Of a stretch of DNA of 24,925 nt, positions 1 to 6,115 are shown one piece after another. A program made the position numbers and the translations under genes. The notes beneath the pieces are model-generated. The model ran no database searches, was not told where the DNA came from, and saw only the letters and a program-made list of their open reading frames with translations. Position 1 is the first letter of the stretch, and each line of letters opens with the position of its first letter. The DNA is from Betaproteobacteria bacterium (GTDB lineage Bacteria > Pseudomonadota > Gammaproteobacteria > Burkholderiales > Eutrophovitaceae): positions 1 to 24,925 of the forward strand of contig QXZO01000115.1 of NCBI GenBank assembly GCA_009886305.1, given 5' to 3'.

Positions 1-162
1 GAGGCGAGGCGAGTGTTACCTGATATGTCCTGGTCGTTTTTAAGAGAGTCCCGCTTAATCTCAAATGATCGAATAAAGAGTGAGCTCCGAGTAAGTTTAG
101 AGTATCCGACGGTTAAGGACGGAGTGCCTCATAATCTAGTGAGGGTGTCTAACAACGACTGA
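1..162 (+). CDS. C-terminus of NAD-dependent epimerase/SDR-type protein (5' truncated)
   Basis: Reading frame 1 is open from the first base and ends at TGA 160-162, giving 53 residues. The tail contains RLISNDRIKSEL followed by LEYPTVKDGVP. This resembles the C-terminal signature of extended SDR nucleoside-sugar-epimerase-like proteins, where an 'R-I-S-N-x-R-hydrophobic-K' stretch is followed by 'hydrophobic-x-Y-P-T-hydrophobic-x-x-G'. That part of the fold normally closes the substrate pocket. The NAD-binding GxxGxxG region and the YxxxK active site lie outside the window, so no substrate can be given. It runs in the same direction as the DsbD-alpha gene, 65 bases upstream. The family assignment rests only on this short tail and is moderate. 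Confidence 0.5.
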   Translation, partial: EARRVLPDMSWSFLRESRLISNDRIKSELRVSLEYPTVKDGVPHNLVRVSNND

Positions 163-227
163 TACCTGACAAAATGAGAGATGCTATCATTTTTGTTGTT
201 TGTTTAAAGCCGTGTTAAGGGATCAAT

Positions 228-680
228 GTGGATACCATTTTGAAGAGAGTTTTAATACTGTTGGTGCTCTGTTGGTCTGCTCAGGCTACCGCCGATAACT
301 TTGAAAACCTAAGCGCGGGTAATTTTTACCGCTTATCAGGAAATCTGATAAGCGAAAATAAGTTAGTGCTCACTTATGATATTAACGAATGTTGTTATAT
401 TTATAAACGTAGCTTAACCTTCGAGTTGTTAGAGTCAGAGGCAGTTCTTTCTGGGTTAGCTTTTCCGGAGGCCCTCAGCCATAAGGACGAATTTTTTGGT
501 GATGTAGAAGTCTACCGAGGACAGATAAAATTGGTTTTGGAGCTGAATTTGGGTCAGACGGCGCGGCAGGCAGGCACATTAAACCTGAAAGCCAGGCACC
601 AGGGTTGCTCTGATGAGGGTATATGTTTTTTGCCTGAGGAAAATATATTAAGTTTCAGTTTTTTCCCGGGTTTAAATTAA
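228..680 (+). CDS. Stand-alone DsbD N-terminal (alpha) domain protein, periplasmic
   Basis: The 150-residue protein has a signal peptide (about 1-22, hydrophobic core ILLVLC) followed by one immunoglobulin-like DsbD alpha domain. The redox pair is C127 and C133 in HQGCSDEGICFLP, matching the CxxxxxC of E. coli DsbD alpha. The cap-loop motif D-E-F-F-G is at 87-91. In E. coli this domain takes electrons from the membrane domain and passes them to DsbC, DsbG or CcmG. Here the gene stops straight after the alpha domain, so the eight-helix membrane domain and the C-terminal thioredoxin domain are absent. A membrane-anchored TlpA thioredoxin follows 24 bases later. An unusual extra cysteine pair, C55-C56, sits where relatives have aromatic residues. 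The start is GTG at 228, supported by AAGGG six bases upstream; an overlapping ATG at 226 is out of frame and soon stops. The domain call is firm; its electron donor and client are unknown. Confidence 0.8.
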   Translation: MDTILKRVLILLVLCWSAQATADNFENLSAGNFYRLSGNLISENKLVLTYDINECCYIYKRSLTFELLESEAVLSGLAFPEALSHKDEFFGDVEVYRGQIKLVLELNLGQTARQAGTLNLKARHQGCSDEGICFLPEENILSFSFFPGLN

Positions 681-704
681 TTGCTGTTCTAAAAGATTGG
701 ACAA

Positions 705-1217
705 ATGTCGCGAAAATTTTTAGTAGCTTTAGTGATCCTGGCGTCTGTAACGGGCGGCATCCTTATCGGAAATATAGGCCCTAAGGTTGACGAACGGGCA
801 GTTAAAAATGCTCAATCTGCTCAATTTAAGGATCTTTCAGGTAATTGGCGACAAATATCAGACTGGGATGGGGTTTATCGAATTGTGAATTTCTGGGCGA
901 CTTGGTGTCCGCCTTGTTTAGAAGAAATTCCACTTTTTATCAGTCTTCACGAGGAATTTCGAGATATCAATGTGACCTTTATTGGGATCGCTGTTGACGA
1001 TATCGTTAAGGTTCGTGATTTCGTCACGACTAACAAGGTTAATTATCCAATATTGATTGGCTCAGGTGATGCTCTTCGCATTTCTGAAGTTCTCGGAAAT
1101 CAAAGGTCAGGACTGCCATTCACGGTGTTCTTATCTCCAACTGGTGATTTGATCGACATTCACTCTGGTGTCGTTCCTGCCTCTAAAATACGCAATTTTG
1201 CCTCTAAAATACGCTAA
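705..1217 (+). CDS. TlpA/ResA-family membrane-anchored thioredoxin
   Basis: The 170-residue protein has an N-terminal membrane anchor or uncleaved signal (about 4-24), then a thioredoxin fold with the active site W67-C-P-P-C71 in FWATWCPPC and the cis-proline region GLPFTVF. TlpA/ResA proteins are extracytoplasmic thiol reductases, often serving cytochrome c apoprotein or copper-protein assembly. They need electrons from a CcdA- or DsbD-type membrane protein. The gene follows the DsbD alpha gene by 24 bases and probably shares its transcript. Together the two polypeptides resemble the alpha and gamma domains of DsbD without the membrane module. The last residues carry a small in-frame duplication (SKIR repeated). 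The family is clear; the client is not. Confidence 0.85.
   Translation: MSRKFLVALVILASVTGGILIGNIGPKVDERAVKNAQSAQFKDLSGNWRQISDWDGVYRIVNFWATWCPPCLEEIPLFISLHEEFRDINVTFIGIAVDDIVKVRDFVTTNKVNYPILIGSGDALRISEVLGNQRSGLPFTVFLSPTGDLIDIHSGVVPASKIRNFASKIR
1178..1214 (+). repeat. Short direct repeat at the 3' end of the TlpA gene
   Basis: The 16-base string TGCCTCTAAAATACGC occurs at 1178-1193 and again at 1199-1214, a period of 21 bases or seven codons. In frame it gives A-S-K-I-R twice at the extreme C-terminus, directly before the stop codon. It looks like a recent slippage or tandem-duplication event in a tolerant tail. Confidence 0.85.
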
Positions 1218-1316
1218 ATAACGGCAACGATCGATTTTAATTACTAACTTTTCCTTGTTTTTAGGAAATTAATCTAAGATTTCCACCTTCGTTTTGTCCG
1301 AGAACAGCTTATAAGG

Positions 1317-1355
1317 CTTAAATTAACGACTAATGCGTGTATAATCCGCGATTAT
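1317..1355 (+). promoter_or_regulatory. Probable aroQ-accBC promoter with palindrome over the -10 region
   Basis: A perfect TATAAT lies at 1340-1345, 62 bases before the aroQ start. The hexamer 17 bases upstream (CTTAAA, 1317-1322) is a poor -35. The -10 runs straight into a perfect inverted repeat, ATAATC-CGC-GATTAT (1341-1355), with six-base arms and a three-base centre. A protein bound there would cover the polymerase site, so this could be an operator. It is the only good promoter seen ahead of the aroQ block. Confidence 0.5.
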
Positions 1356-1407
1356 GCTGCTATCTCCCATTAATTTATATATTCATAACTGACCAATAGG
1401 TTTCCAT

Positions 1408-1881
1408 ATGTCAAATGATATGAAAGCGCTTGATTTTTGCGATGTTGTTTTACTCAATGGACCGAATCTAAATCTCTTAGGGACGCGAGAGCCTGATCTT
1501 TATGGGGCTGACACGCTCGAGGATATAGAAACTAAGTTGACGGTAAAGGCACAAGAACTTGGCTTAAAATTAGAGGCTCGCCAAACAAATTTCGAGGGAG
1601 AGTTGGTTTCTCTGATTCAGCAGAGCAAGTCTATGGGCGCGAAATTCTTAATCATTAACGCTGCAGCATATACGCATACAAGTATTGCAATTCGTGATGC
1701 TATTTCTGCGGTCGATGTGGCTTTTATTGAAGTCCACCTCTCAAACATTTATAAGCGCGAGCGGTTTCGACATCACTCCTATCTTAGTGACAGGGCTGAG
1801 GCTGTGATCTGCGGCTTTGGGGCTATGGGATACGATGTCGCGCTTGATTACGTGATCGGAAAATTGAAGGGAAGTTTGTAA
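1408..1881 (+). CDS. aroQ: 3-dehydroquinate dehydratase, type II
   Basis: This cytosolic shikimate-pathway enzyme converts 3-dehydroquinate to 3-dehydroshikimate. The 157-residue length is normal for type II enzymes (roughly 145-160). Visible signatures are GPNLNLLGTREPDLYG with the catalytic-loop Tyr32, NFEGELVSLIQ, NAAAYTHTSIAIRDA, and EVHLSNIYKRE with the catalytic His110. The ATG at 1408 is used; a second ATG four codons in (Met5) is possible because the family motif begins only at about residue 12. The stop codon overlaps the accB start in TAATG, which implies translational coupling. AroQ next to accB-accC-prmA is a familiar gammaproteobacterial arrangement. Confidence 0.97.
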   Translation: MSNDMKALDFCDVVLLNGPNLNLLGTREPDLYGADTLEDIETKLTVKAQELGLKLEARQTNFEGELVSLIQQSKSMGAKFLIINAAAYTHTSIAIRDAISAVDVAFIEVHLSNIYKRERFRHHSYLSDRAEAVICGFGAMGYDVALDYVIGKLKGSL

Positions 1882-2339
1882 TGGATTTACGAAAACTTAA
1901 AAAATTAATCGACCTTGTTAAGGAGTCTGGTATAGAGGAGCTCGAAATCACTGAGGGTGAAGAAAAGGTCAGAATAAACAGTGGGAATAAAGCCGTTATC
2001 ACGTCGCTCGCGTCTCCGATGACACAGCCGATTCATATGGACATGCCGCATCAGGCCGAGGTGCCTGTGGTTTCTGCGGATGATCAGCCAACTCCGGTTG
2101 ATGAAGGATTCAATATGAAGTCTCCTATGGTGGGGACTTTTTATCGTGCGTCTAACCCTGAGTCTGCGGCGTTCGTAGAGGTGGGACAAACAGTCACTGA
2201 GGGCGAAACGGTATGCATTATCGAAGCAATGAAATTACTTAACGAAATCGAGGCTGAGAAGTCGGGAGTTATTAAAAAGATACTTGTGGAGAACGGCCAA
2301 CCAGTAGAGTTTGGCCAACCTCTTTTTGTCATCGTTTAG
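1881..2339 (+). CDS. accB: Biotin carboxyl carrier protein of acetyl-CoA carboxylase
   Basis: This 152-residue subunit carries the biotin that AccC carboxylates and the carboxyltransferase then uses to make malonyl-CoA for fatty-acid synthesis. The N-terminal part (1-35) is the usual charged helix-strand region, followed by a Pro-rich linker (about 45-75) and the biotinyl domain (77-152). The domain begins with MKSPMVGTFYR and carries E-A-M-K118, the lysine that BirA biotinylates. The residue after Lys-Leu is Leu rather than the more common Met (EAMKLLNEIEAE), a mild substitution. The start ATG shares its first base with the aroQ stop. The gene precedes accC by 72 bases. Confidence 0.97.
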   Translation: MDLRKLKKLIDLVKESGIEELEITEGEEKVRINSGNKAVITSLASPMTQPIHMDMPHQAEVPVVSADDQPTPVDEGFNMKSPMVGTFYRASNPESAAFVEVGQTVTEGETVCIIEAMKLLNEIEAEKSGVIKKILVENGQPVEFGQPLFVIV

Positions 2340-2369
2340 TGCCTAATTGCTTCGGGTTAAAAGCCGTCT

Positions 2370-2381
2370 TTACGCGCGTAA
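2370..2381. repeat. 12-bp perfect palindrome between accB and accC
   Basis: TTACGCGCGTAA is a perfect dyad with no spacer, placed 30 bases upstream of the accC ATG in the 72-base accB-accC gap. A hairpin of it in RNA would be weak because there is no loop, so a protein-binding DNA site is more likely than a terminator if it has a function. Its half-site TTACG/CGTAA also occurs in the palindrome in front of phoU at 21886-21901. Confidence 0.45.
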
Positions 2382-2411
2382 GAGTTCCTATCAAAGGGTG
2401 TGTAGATATTT

Positions 2412-3755
2412 ATGTTTGAAAAGATTTTAATTGCGAATCGAGGTGAAATAGCCTTAAGAATTCAGCGAGCATGCAGAGAGATGGGCATAAAAACCGTAGC
2501 GGTCCACTCTGAGGCAGATGCTGAAGCTAAGTATGTTCGCCTTGCAGATGAGTCTGTTTGTATCGGGCCAGCCTCCAGCACAGACTCTTATCTTAACGTG
2601 CCTGCAATCATTAGCGCGGCCGAAGTTACTGATGCGCAAGCTATTCATCCAGGATACGGATTTCTCTCAGAAAATGCCGATTTTGCTGAGCGAGTAGAGC
2701 AAAGCGGGTTTGTTTTTATCGGACCAAAACCTGAAACCATTCGGTTGATGGGAGATAAAGTCAGCGCAAAAATCACAATGATTAAGGCGGGTATTCCGGT
2801 TGTGCCTGGCAGCAAGGGCGCACTTCCAGACGACCCCAAAGAAGTTATTGGTATTGCTAGAGACATTGGTTATCCCGTAATTATTAAAGCCTCTGGAGGG
2901 GGAGGCGGGCGAGGTATGAGAGTTGTTCATACCGAAGCCGCACTAGTTAATGCTGTCAACATGACCAAACAAGAAGCCCAAGTCGCATTTGGGAACCCTA
3001 CGGTTTACATGGAGAAATTCCTAGAATATCCAAGGCATATTGAGGTTCAGGTCTTGGCAGATCAGCATAAACATGCTGTGTATCTAGGGGATCGAGACTG
3101 TTCCTTGCAACGACGCCATCAAAAGGTCATCGAGGAGGCGCCCGCACCACATGTTCGGCCTAGAGAGCGTGCAAAAATTGGTGAGAAATGCGCTGAAGCT
3201 TGCAGAAAAATTGGATACCGAGGCGCTGGTACATTCGAGTTTTTATATGAGAACGGGAAATTCTATTTTATTGAAATGAATACACGTGTCCAAGTGGAGC
3301 ACCCGGTTACTGAGATGATTACGGGTATCGATATTGTAAAAACTCAGATTATAGTCGCGTTCGGAGAGAAGCTACCCTTCAGGCAAAAAGATATTCAGTT
3401 TAATGGGCATGCGGTGGAATGTAGAATAAATGCAGAGCATCCATACAAATTTACTCCCTCACCGGGAAGAATTAACACCTTACATATCCCAGGCGGCCCA
3501 GGAATACGGGTAGATTCGCACGCATATCAGAACTATTTCGTTCCGCCGTACTATGATTCGTTAATTGGTAAATTGATTGCCCATGGCGATACTCGGTCGC
3601 AAGCACTGTCAAGACTCAGAGTGGCTTTATCCGAAATGGTTGTTGAGGGAATTGAGACAAATATCCCTTTGCATCGAGAGCTAGTTACTGATGCTAAATT
3701 TGTTGAGGGCGGCGTTAGTATTCACTATCTTGAGAAGAAACTGGCAAATACGTAG
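2412..3755 (+). CDS. accC: Biotin carboxylase subunit of acetyl-CoA carboxylase
   Basis: The enzyme uses ATP and bicarbonate to carboxylate the biotin on AccB, the first half-reaction of acetyl-CoA carboxylase. Its 447 residues match the E. coli protein (449). The order is the N-terminal pre-ATP-grasp fold (FEKILIANRGEIALRI), the central ATP-grasp domain with glycine-rich loop KASGGGGGRGMR and catalytic EMNTRVQVEHPVTE, and the C-terminal biotin-carboxylase domain (from GHAVECRINAE to the end). All key stretches look intact. It forms a unit with accB upstream. The carboxyltransferase genes accA and accD are not in the window, as is usual. The start at 2412 gives the family's standard MFEKILIANRGE opening. 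Confidence 0.98.
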   Translation: MFEKILIANRGEIALRIQRACREMGIKTVAVHSEADAEAKYVRLADESVCIGPASSTDSYLNVPAIISAAEVTDAQAIHPGYGFLSENADFAERVEQSGFVFIGPKPETIRLMGDKVSAKITMIKAGIPVVPGSKGALPDDPKEVIGIARDIGYPVIIKASGGGGGRGMRVVHTEAALVNAVNMTKQEAQVAFGNPTVYMEKFLEYPRHIEVQVLADQHKHAVYLGDRDCSLQRRHQKVIEEAPAPHVRPRERAKIGEKCAEACRKIGYRGAGTFEFLYENGKFYFIEMNTRVQVEHPVTEMITGIDIVKTQIIVAFGEKLPFRQKDIQFNGHAVECRINAEHPYKFTPSPGRINTLHIPGGPGIRVDSHAYQNYFVPPYYDSLIGKLIAHGDTRSQALSRLRVALSEMVVEGIETNIPLHRELVTDAKFVEGGVSIHYLEKKLANT

Positions 3756-3790
3756 ATTGTTAATTTTATTAAAGTTATCGAGTTTCTATT

Positions 3791-4687
3791 ATGGCTTGGT
3801 TGTCCCTAGAATTTAGCGTTCCAGGAGCAGATGTAGACGCCTTAAGTGACGCGTTGTTTTCTGTTGGCGCCTTATCAGTAGATGTCACAGACGCTGACGA
3901 GGGCTCTCATGAGGAAAGAGCGATTTATCTAGAGCCCGGGGAAGAGGTTTTATTATCCTGGGGACGCAATACGGTTGTTGGGCTATTTGATGGCCAGATG
4001 CATACTAGTCAGATTTTCTCTGATTTGGTGAGTGCGGTTCATCCTTTAAAACTGCCACACCCCGTCGAGAATCTTGTGGATGATCAGGACTGGGTGCGTT
4101 TGACTCAACAGCAATTTGAGCCGATACAAATAACAAAGCGTCTACAAATATCTCCAAGTTGGTCGGCAGTCAAAGATGCATCAGAAATAAATATTATCCT
4201 TGATCCTGGTCTCGCTTTTGGCACGGGTAGTCATCCGACTACTCAGTTATGTTTGCAATGGCTGGAGCGTCATTTGGTCCCTAAGCAAACGATCATAGAC
4301 TATGGATGTGGATCTGGAATCTTAGCCATTGCTGCAAAGAAATTTGGAGCAGGTGATGTATTGGCAATCGATATCGATGAAGATGCGCTGCAATCGACCC
4401 ATTACAACTCTAGTAGAAATAAAGTGGTGTTAGAGGTGATCTCCGCGCTCGAAAATGTTTCTGCAAATGCCGATATCGTTGTAGCAAATATTTTGCCATC
4501 TCCTTTGGCGGTCTTAGCGCCACTACTGAGCCAGCTGGTTAAACCAGGTGGACAGATCGTTTTATCAGGTATTTTAGTGAGTCAAGGGCAAGATCTGATG
4601 AACCTTTACGGACAATGGTTTGAAATGAGCAGATTTAAAGTTATGGATGAATGGGTTTGTTTGCAAGGTAGCAAGCTCAACTCTTAA
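3791..4687 (+). CDS. prmA: Ribosomal protein L11 methyltransferase
   Basis: PrmA is an S-adenosylmethionine-dependent enzyme that trimethylates lysines and the N-terminus of ribosomal protein L11. The protein has 298 residues (E. coli 293). It starts with the family opening M-A-W-L-S-L-E-F and has an N-terminal L11-recognition domain, a linker, and a Rossmann methyltransferase domain. The latter shows DPGLAFGTGSHPTTQLCL, the SAM loop DYGCGSGILAIAA, the acidic IDIDEDAL and the active-site region VVANILPSPL, where the usual motif is N-I-L-A/x-x-P-L. The gene lies 35 bases after accC, as in pseudomonads, with a weak ribosome-binding site. Only four bases separate its stop from the next start. 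Confidence 0.97.
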   Translation: MAWLSLEFSVPGADVDALSDALFSVGALSVDVTDADEGSHEERAIYLEPGEEVLLSWGRNTVVGLFDGQMHTSQIFSDLVSAVHPLKLPHPVENLVDDQDWVRLTQQQFEPIQITKRLQISPSWSAVKDASEINIILDPGLAFGTGSHPTTQLCLQWLERHLVPKQTIIDYGCGSGILAIAAKKFGAGDVLAIDIDEDALQSTHYNSSRNKVVLEVISALENVSANADIVVANILPSPLAVLAPLLSQLVKPGGQIVLSGILVSQGQDLMNLYGQWFEMSRFKVMDEWVCLQGSKLNS

Positions 4688-4691
4688 CGTT

Positions 4692-5528
4692 ATGGAATTA
4701 TTTCTTGTGTGTCCCCGATGTACACATTTCTTTGTGTCAACTTCAACACAAATGGTTCAATGTGCAGGTCGCACTGAGTGTCCTTCTTGTAACCATATGT
4801 TCGACGGGTATGCTCATTATCGTTTTGACGGTTTGGACACAGGCCAACCAACAGAACAAGATATTTCTGAAGATGAAAAACAACCTTCGGAACAAAAACA
4901 GCGTTTAGATAAATATAATACTCACAATGCGAACAAACCAGTTTTAGCCCAACGTTCAGTATCGAAGGTTGGCTCCGAAAAACTTATTCGAGCAACGAAT
5001 GATGCAAACTTATATGAGGCTGTTTTCGCCCCCTTACCTAAAAGAAAGTCCATCTGGAGATATATAAATAGCATCTTATGCGTGACATTCGTTGCGATAA
5101 TTATCATTGGTTTTAACAAAACAATTTTAGCTGGCATCCCTAAAGGTGCGGATTGGATGTATCAAGCATGCGAGAAAATTGGCTGTGAGATCAAAGGGAA
5201 GCGTCTTATTAATGAGCTCGAATTGGTTGGGGTCGATTTAGTGATGAGGTCCGATGTAGGAGATAGCGCGTACCAGTTTCGTGCCACCATTCAAAATGTC
5301 GGTATCGAGCAAGTCGAATTGCCAGCTATCGAATTAAAGTTAACCGACATTCAGGGGCGCATCATCACAAGCCGAGTGATTTACCCATTGGATTATGCTC
5401 AGGGCATTGCTCAATTGGAATTAGAGGCTAAGATGGAGTACCAGTTAAATTTATTAATTCGCGTTGAAGGAGGCTCTCCGAGCGCATTTGACAGTTATTT
5501 ATTTTATCCACGAGAAAATAAAGTATAA
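4692..5528 (+). CDS. MJ0042-type zinc-ribbon / DUF3426 single-pass membrane protein
   Basis: Translated from ATG 4692 the protein has 278 residues. An N-terminal zinc ribbon has CPRC (C7, C10) and CPSC (C30, C33). A charged linker (about 45-118) follows, then one transmembrane helix (about 121-146), and a C-terminal DUF3426 beta domain from about 155. The domain contains the ACEKIGCEIKG motif and the ends-in-proline strand pattern typical of the family. DUF3426 proteins of this architecture lie downstream of prmA in pseudomonads; their role is not known. A longer reading frame opens at 4647, but that start lies inside prmA and would place 15 non-homologous residues before the ribbon, so 4692 is preferred. 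An extra pair, C24 and C130, is not part of the ribbon. Confidence 0.85.
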   Translation: MELFLVCPRCTHFFVSTSTQMVQCAGRTECPSCNHMFDGYAHYRFDGLDTGQPTEQDISEDEKQPSEQKQRLDKYNTHNANKPVLAQRSVSKVGSEKLIRATNDANLYEAVFAPLPKRKSIWRYINSILCVTFVAIIIIGFNKTILAGIPKGADWMYQACEKIGCEIKGKRLINELELVGVDLVMRSDVGDSAYQFRATIQNVGIEQVELPAIELKLTDIQGRIITSRVIYPLDYAQGIAQLELEAKMEYQLNLLIRVEGGSPSAFDSYLFYPRENKV

Positions 5529-5582
5529 AGAGGAAATATTTGTATTAATTGCGTTCGCAAACCGACAGTTTTTGGAGCAGGA

Positions 5583-5966
5583 ATGACAGACAATAAAAAG
5601 ATCAGATTTAGCGATACACACCAATGGATCTCTCCTCATAGCGAGGATGTCGCAACGATTGGAATAAGCGATTATGCCCAAGAATCGTTAGGCGATATCG
5701 TCTTTATTGACACCCCTTCGATAGGCGACAAATTTAAGGCTGGCGAACAATGTGGGGTGATCGAGTCGGTAAAGACTGCGTCTGATCTATTTATGCCCGT
5801 AGACGGAGAGGTTGTTGCATTAAATGAATTATTGAGCGATCAACCTGAGTTGGTCAATGAGGCGCCTCATGAGGTATGGATACTCAAGCTGAAGGTGTCC
5901 GATGCCAGTCAAATTGACACGCTTAAAAGTGAAGCTCAATACGTAACATTCGTAAGTCAGGACTAA
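5583..5966 (+). CDS. gcvH: Glycine cleavage system H protein
   Basis: GcvH carries lipoate and shuttles the aminomethyl group of glycine between the P, T and L proteins. The 127-residue protein has the normal length. The lipoylation site is K64 in GVIESVKTASDLF, and the flanking DIVFIDTPSIGD and VNEAPHEVWILKLK segments are conserved. GGAG at 5574-5577, five bases before the ATG, supports the start. No gcvT or gcvP is adjacent, so the remaining enzymes must be elsewhere. In some bacteria a separate H protein mainly serves as a lipoyl donor, a possibility here. It is 54 bases downstream of the DUF3426 gene and convergent with soxA. Confidence 0.96.
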   Translation: MTDNKKIRFSDTHQWISPHSEDVATIGISDYAQESLGDIVFIDTPSIGDKFKAGEQCGVIESVKTASDLFMPVDGEVVALNELLSDQPELVNEAPHEVWILKLKVSDASQIDTLKSEAQYVTFVSQD

Positions 5967-6012
5967 ACAGCCTAAAGTTTCCGAAATATCCTAATAATTA
6001 ATGGTGACATTC

Positions 6013-6099
6013 ATGAAAATTAAACTAACAATTATTGAAAGATTGTTGCTGACTGCAGTTTTAGGTTTGCTTTTGAAATTTTTCTCGTTGCAGTTTTGA
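6013..6099 (+). CDS. Possible 28-residue hydrophobic membrane peptide
   Basis: A short frame runs from ATG 6013 to TGA 6097-6099, with a charged start (MKIKLT) and one hydrophobic stretch (IIERLLLTAVLGLLLKFF). A GGTGA five bases upstream could be a ribosome-binding site. The in-frame ATG at 6001 would extend it to 32 residues. It lies between gcvH and the end of soxA. The size and single-helix pattern fit a small membrane protein, but chance is a serious alternative, and no family is recognised. Confidence 0.25.
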   Translation: MKIKLTIIERLLLTAVLGLLLKFFSLQF

Positions 6100-6115
6100 G
6101 CTCTAAGCTAAACCC

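Noticed and set aside
228..680. DsbD alpha gene as a decaying pseudogene
   Set aside because: Signal peptide, both redox cysteines and the cap loop are intact, and the frame ends just after the domain, so a functional short protein is more likely than a remnant.
1250..1268. Hairpin TTTCCT-N7-AGGAAA after the TlpA gene as a terminator
   Set aside because: The T-run is in the loop rather than after the stem, and the stem is short and AT-rich, so termination is not supported.
1905..2930. Minus-strand open frames opposite accB and accC
   Set aside because: They have no recognisable domains, are basic or low-complexity and mirror strongly conserved plus-strand genes.
4647..4691. Longer start for the DUF3426 protein inside prmA
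   Set aside because: The zinc ribbon normally begins within the first few residues, and ATG 4692 sits four bases after the prmA stop.
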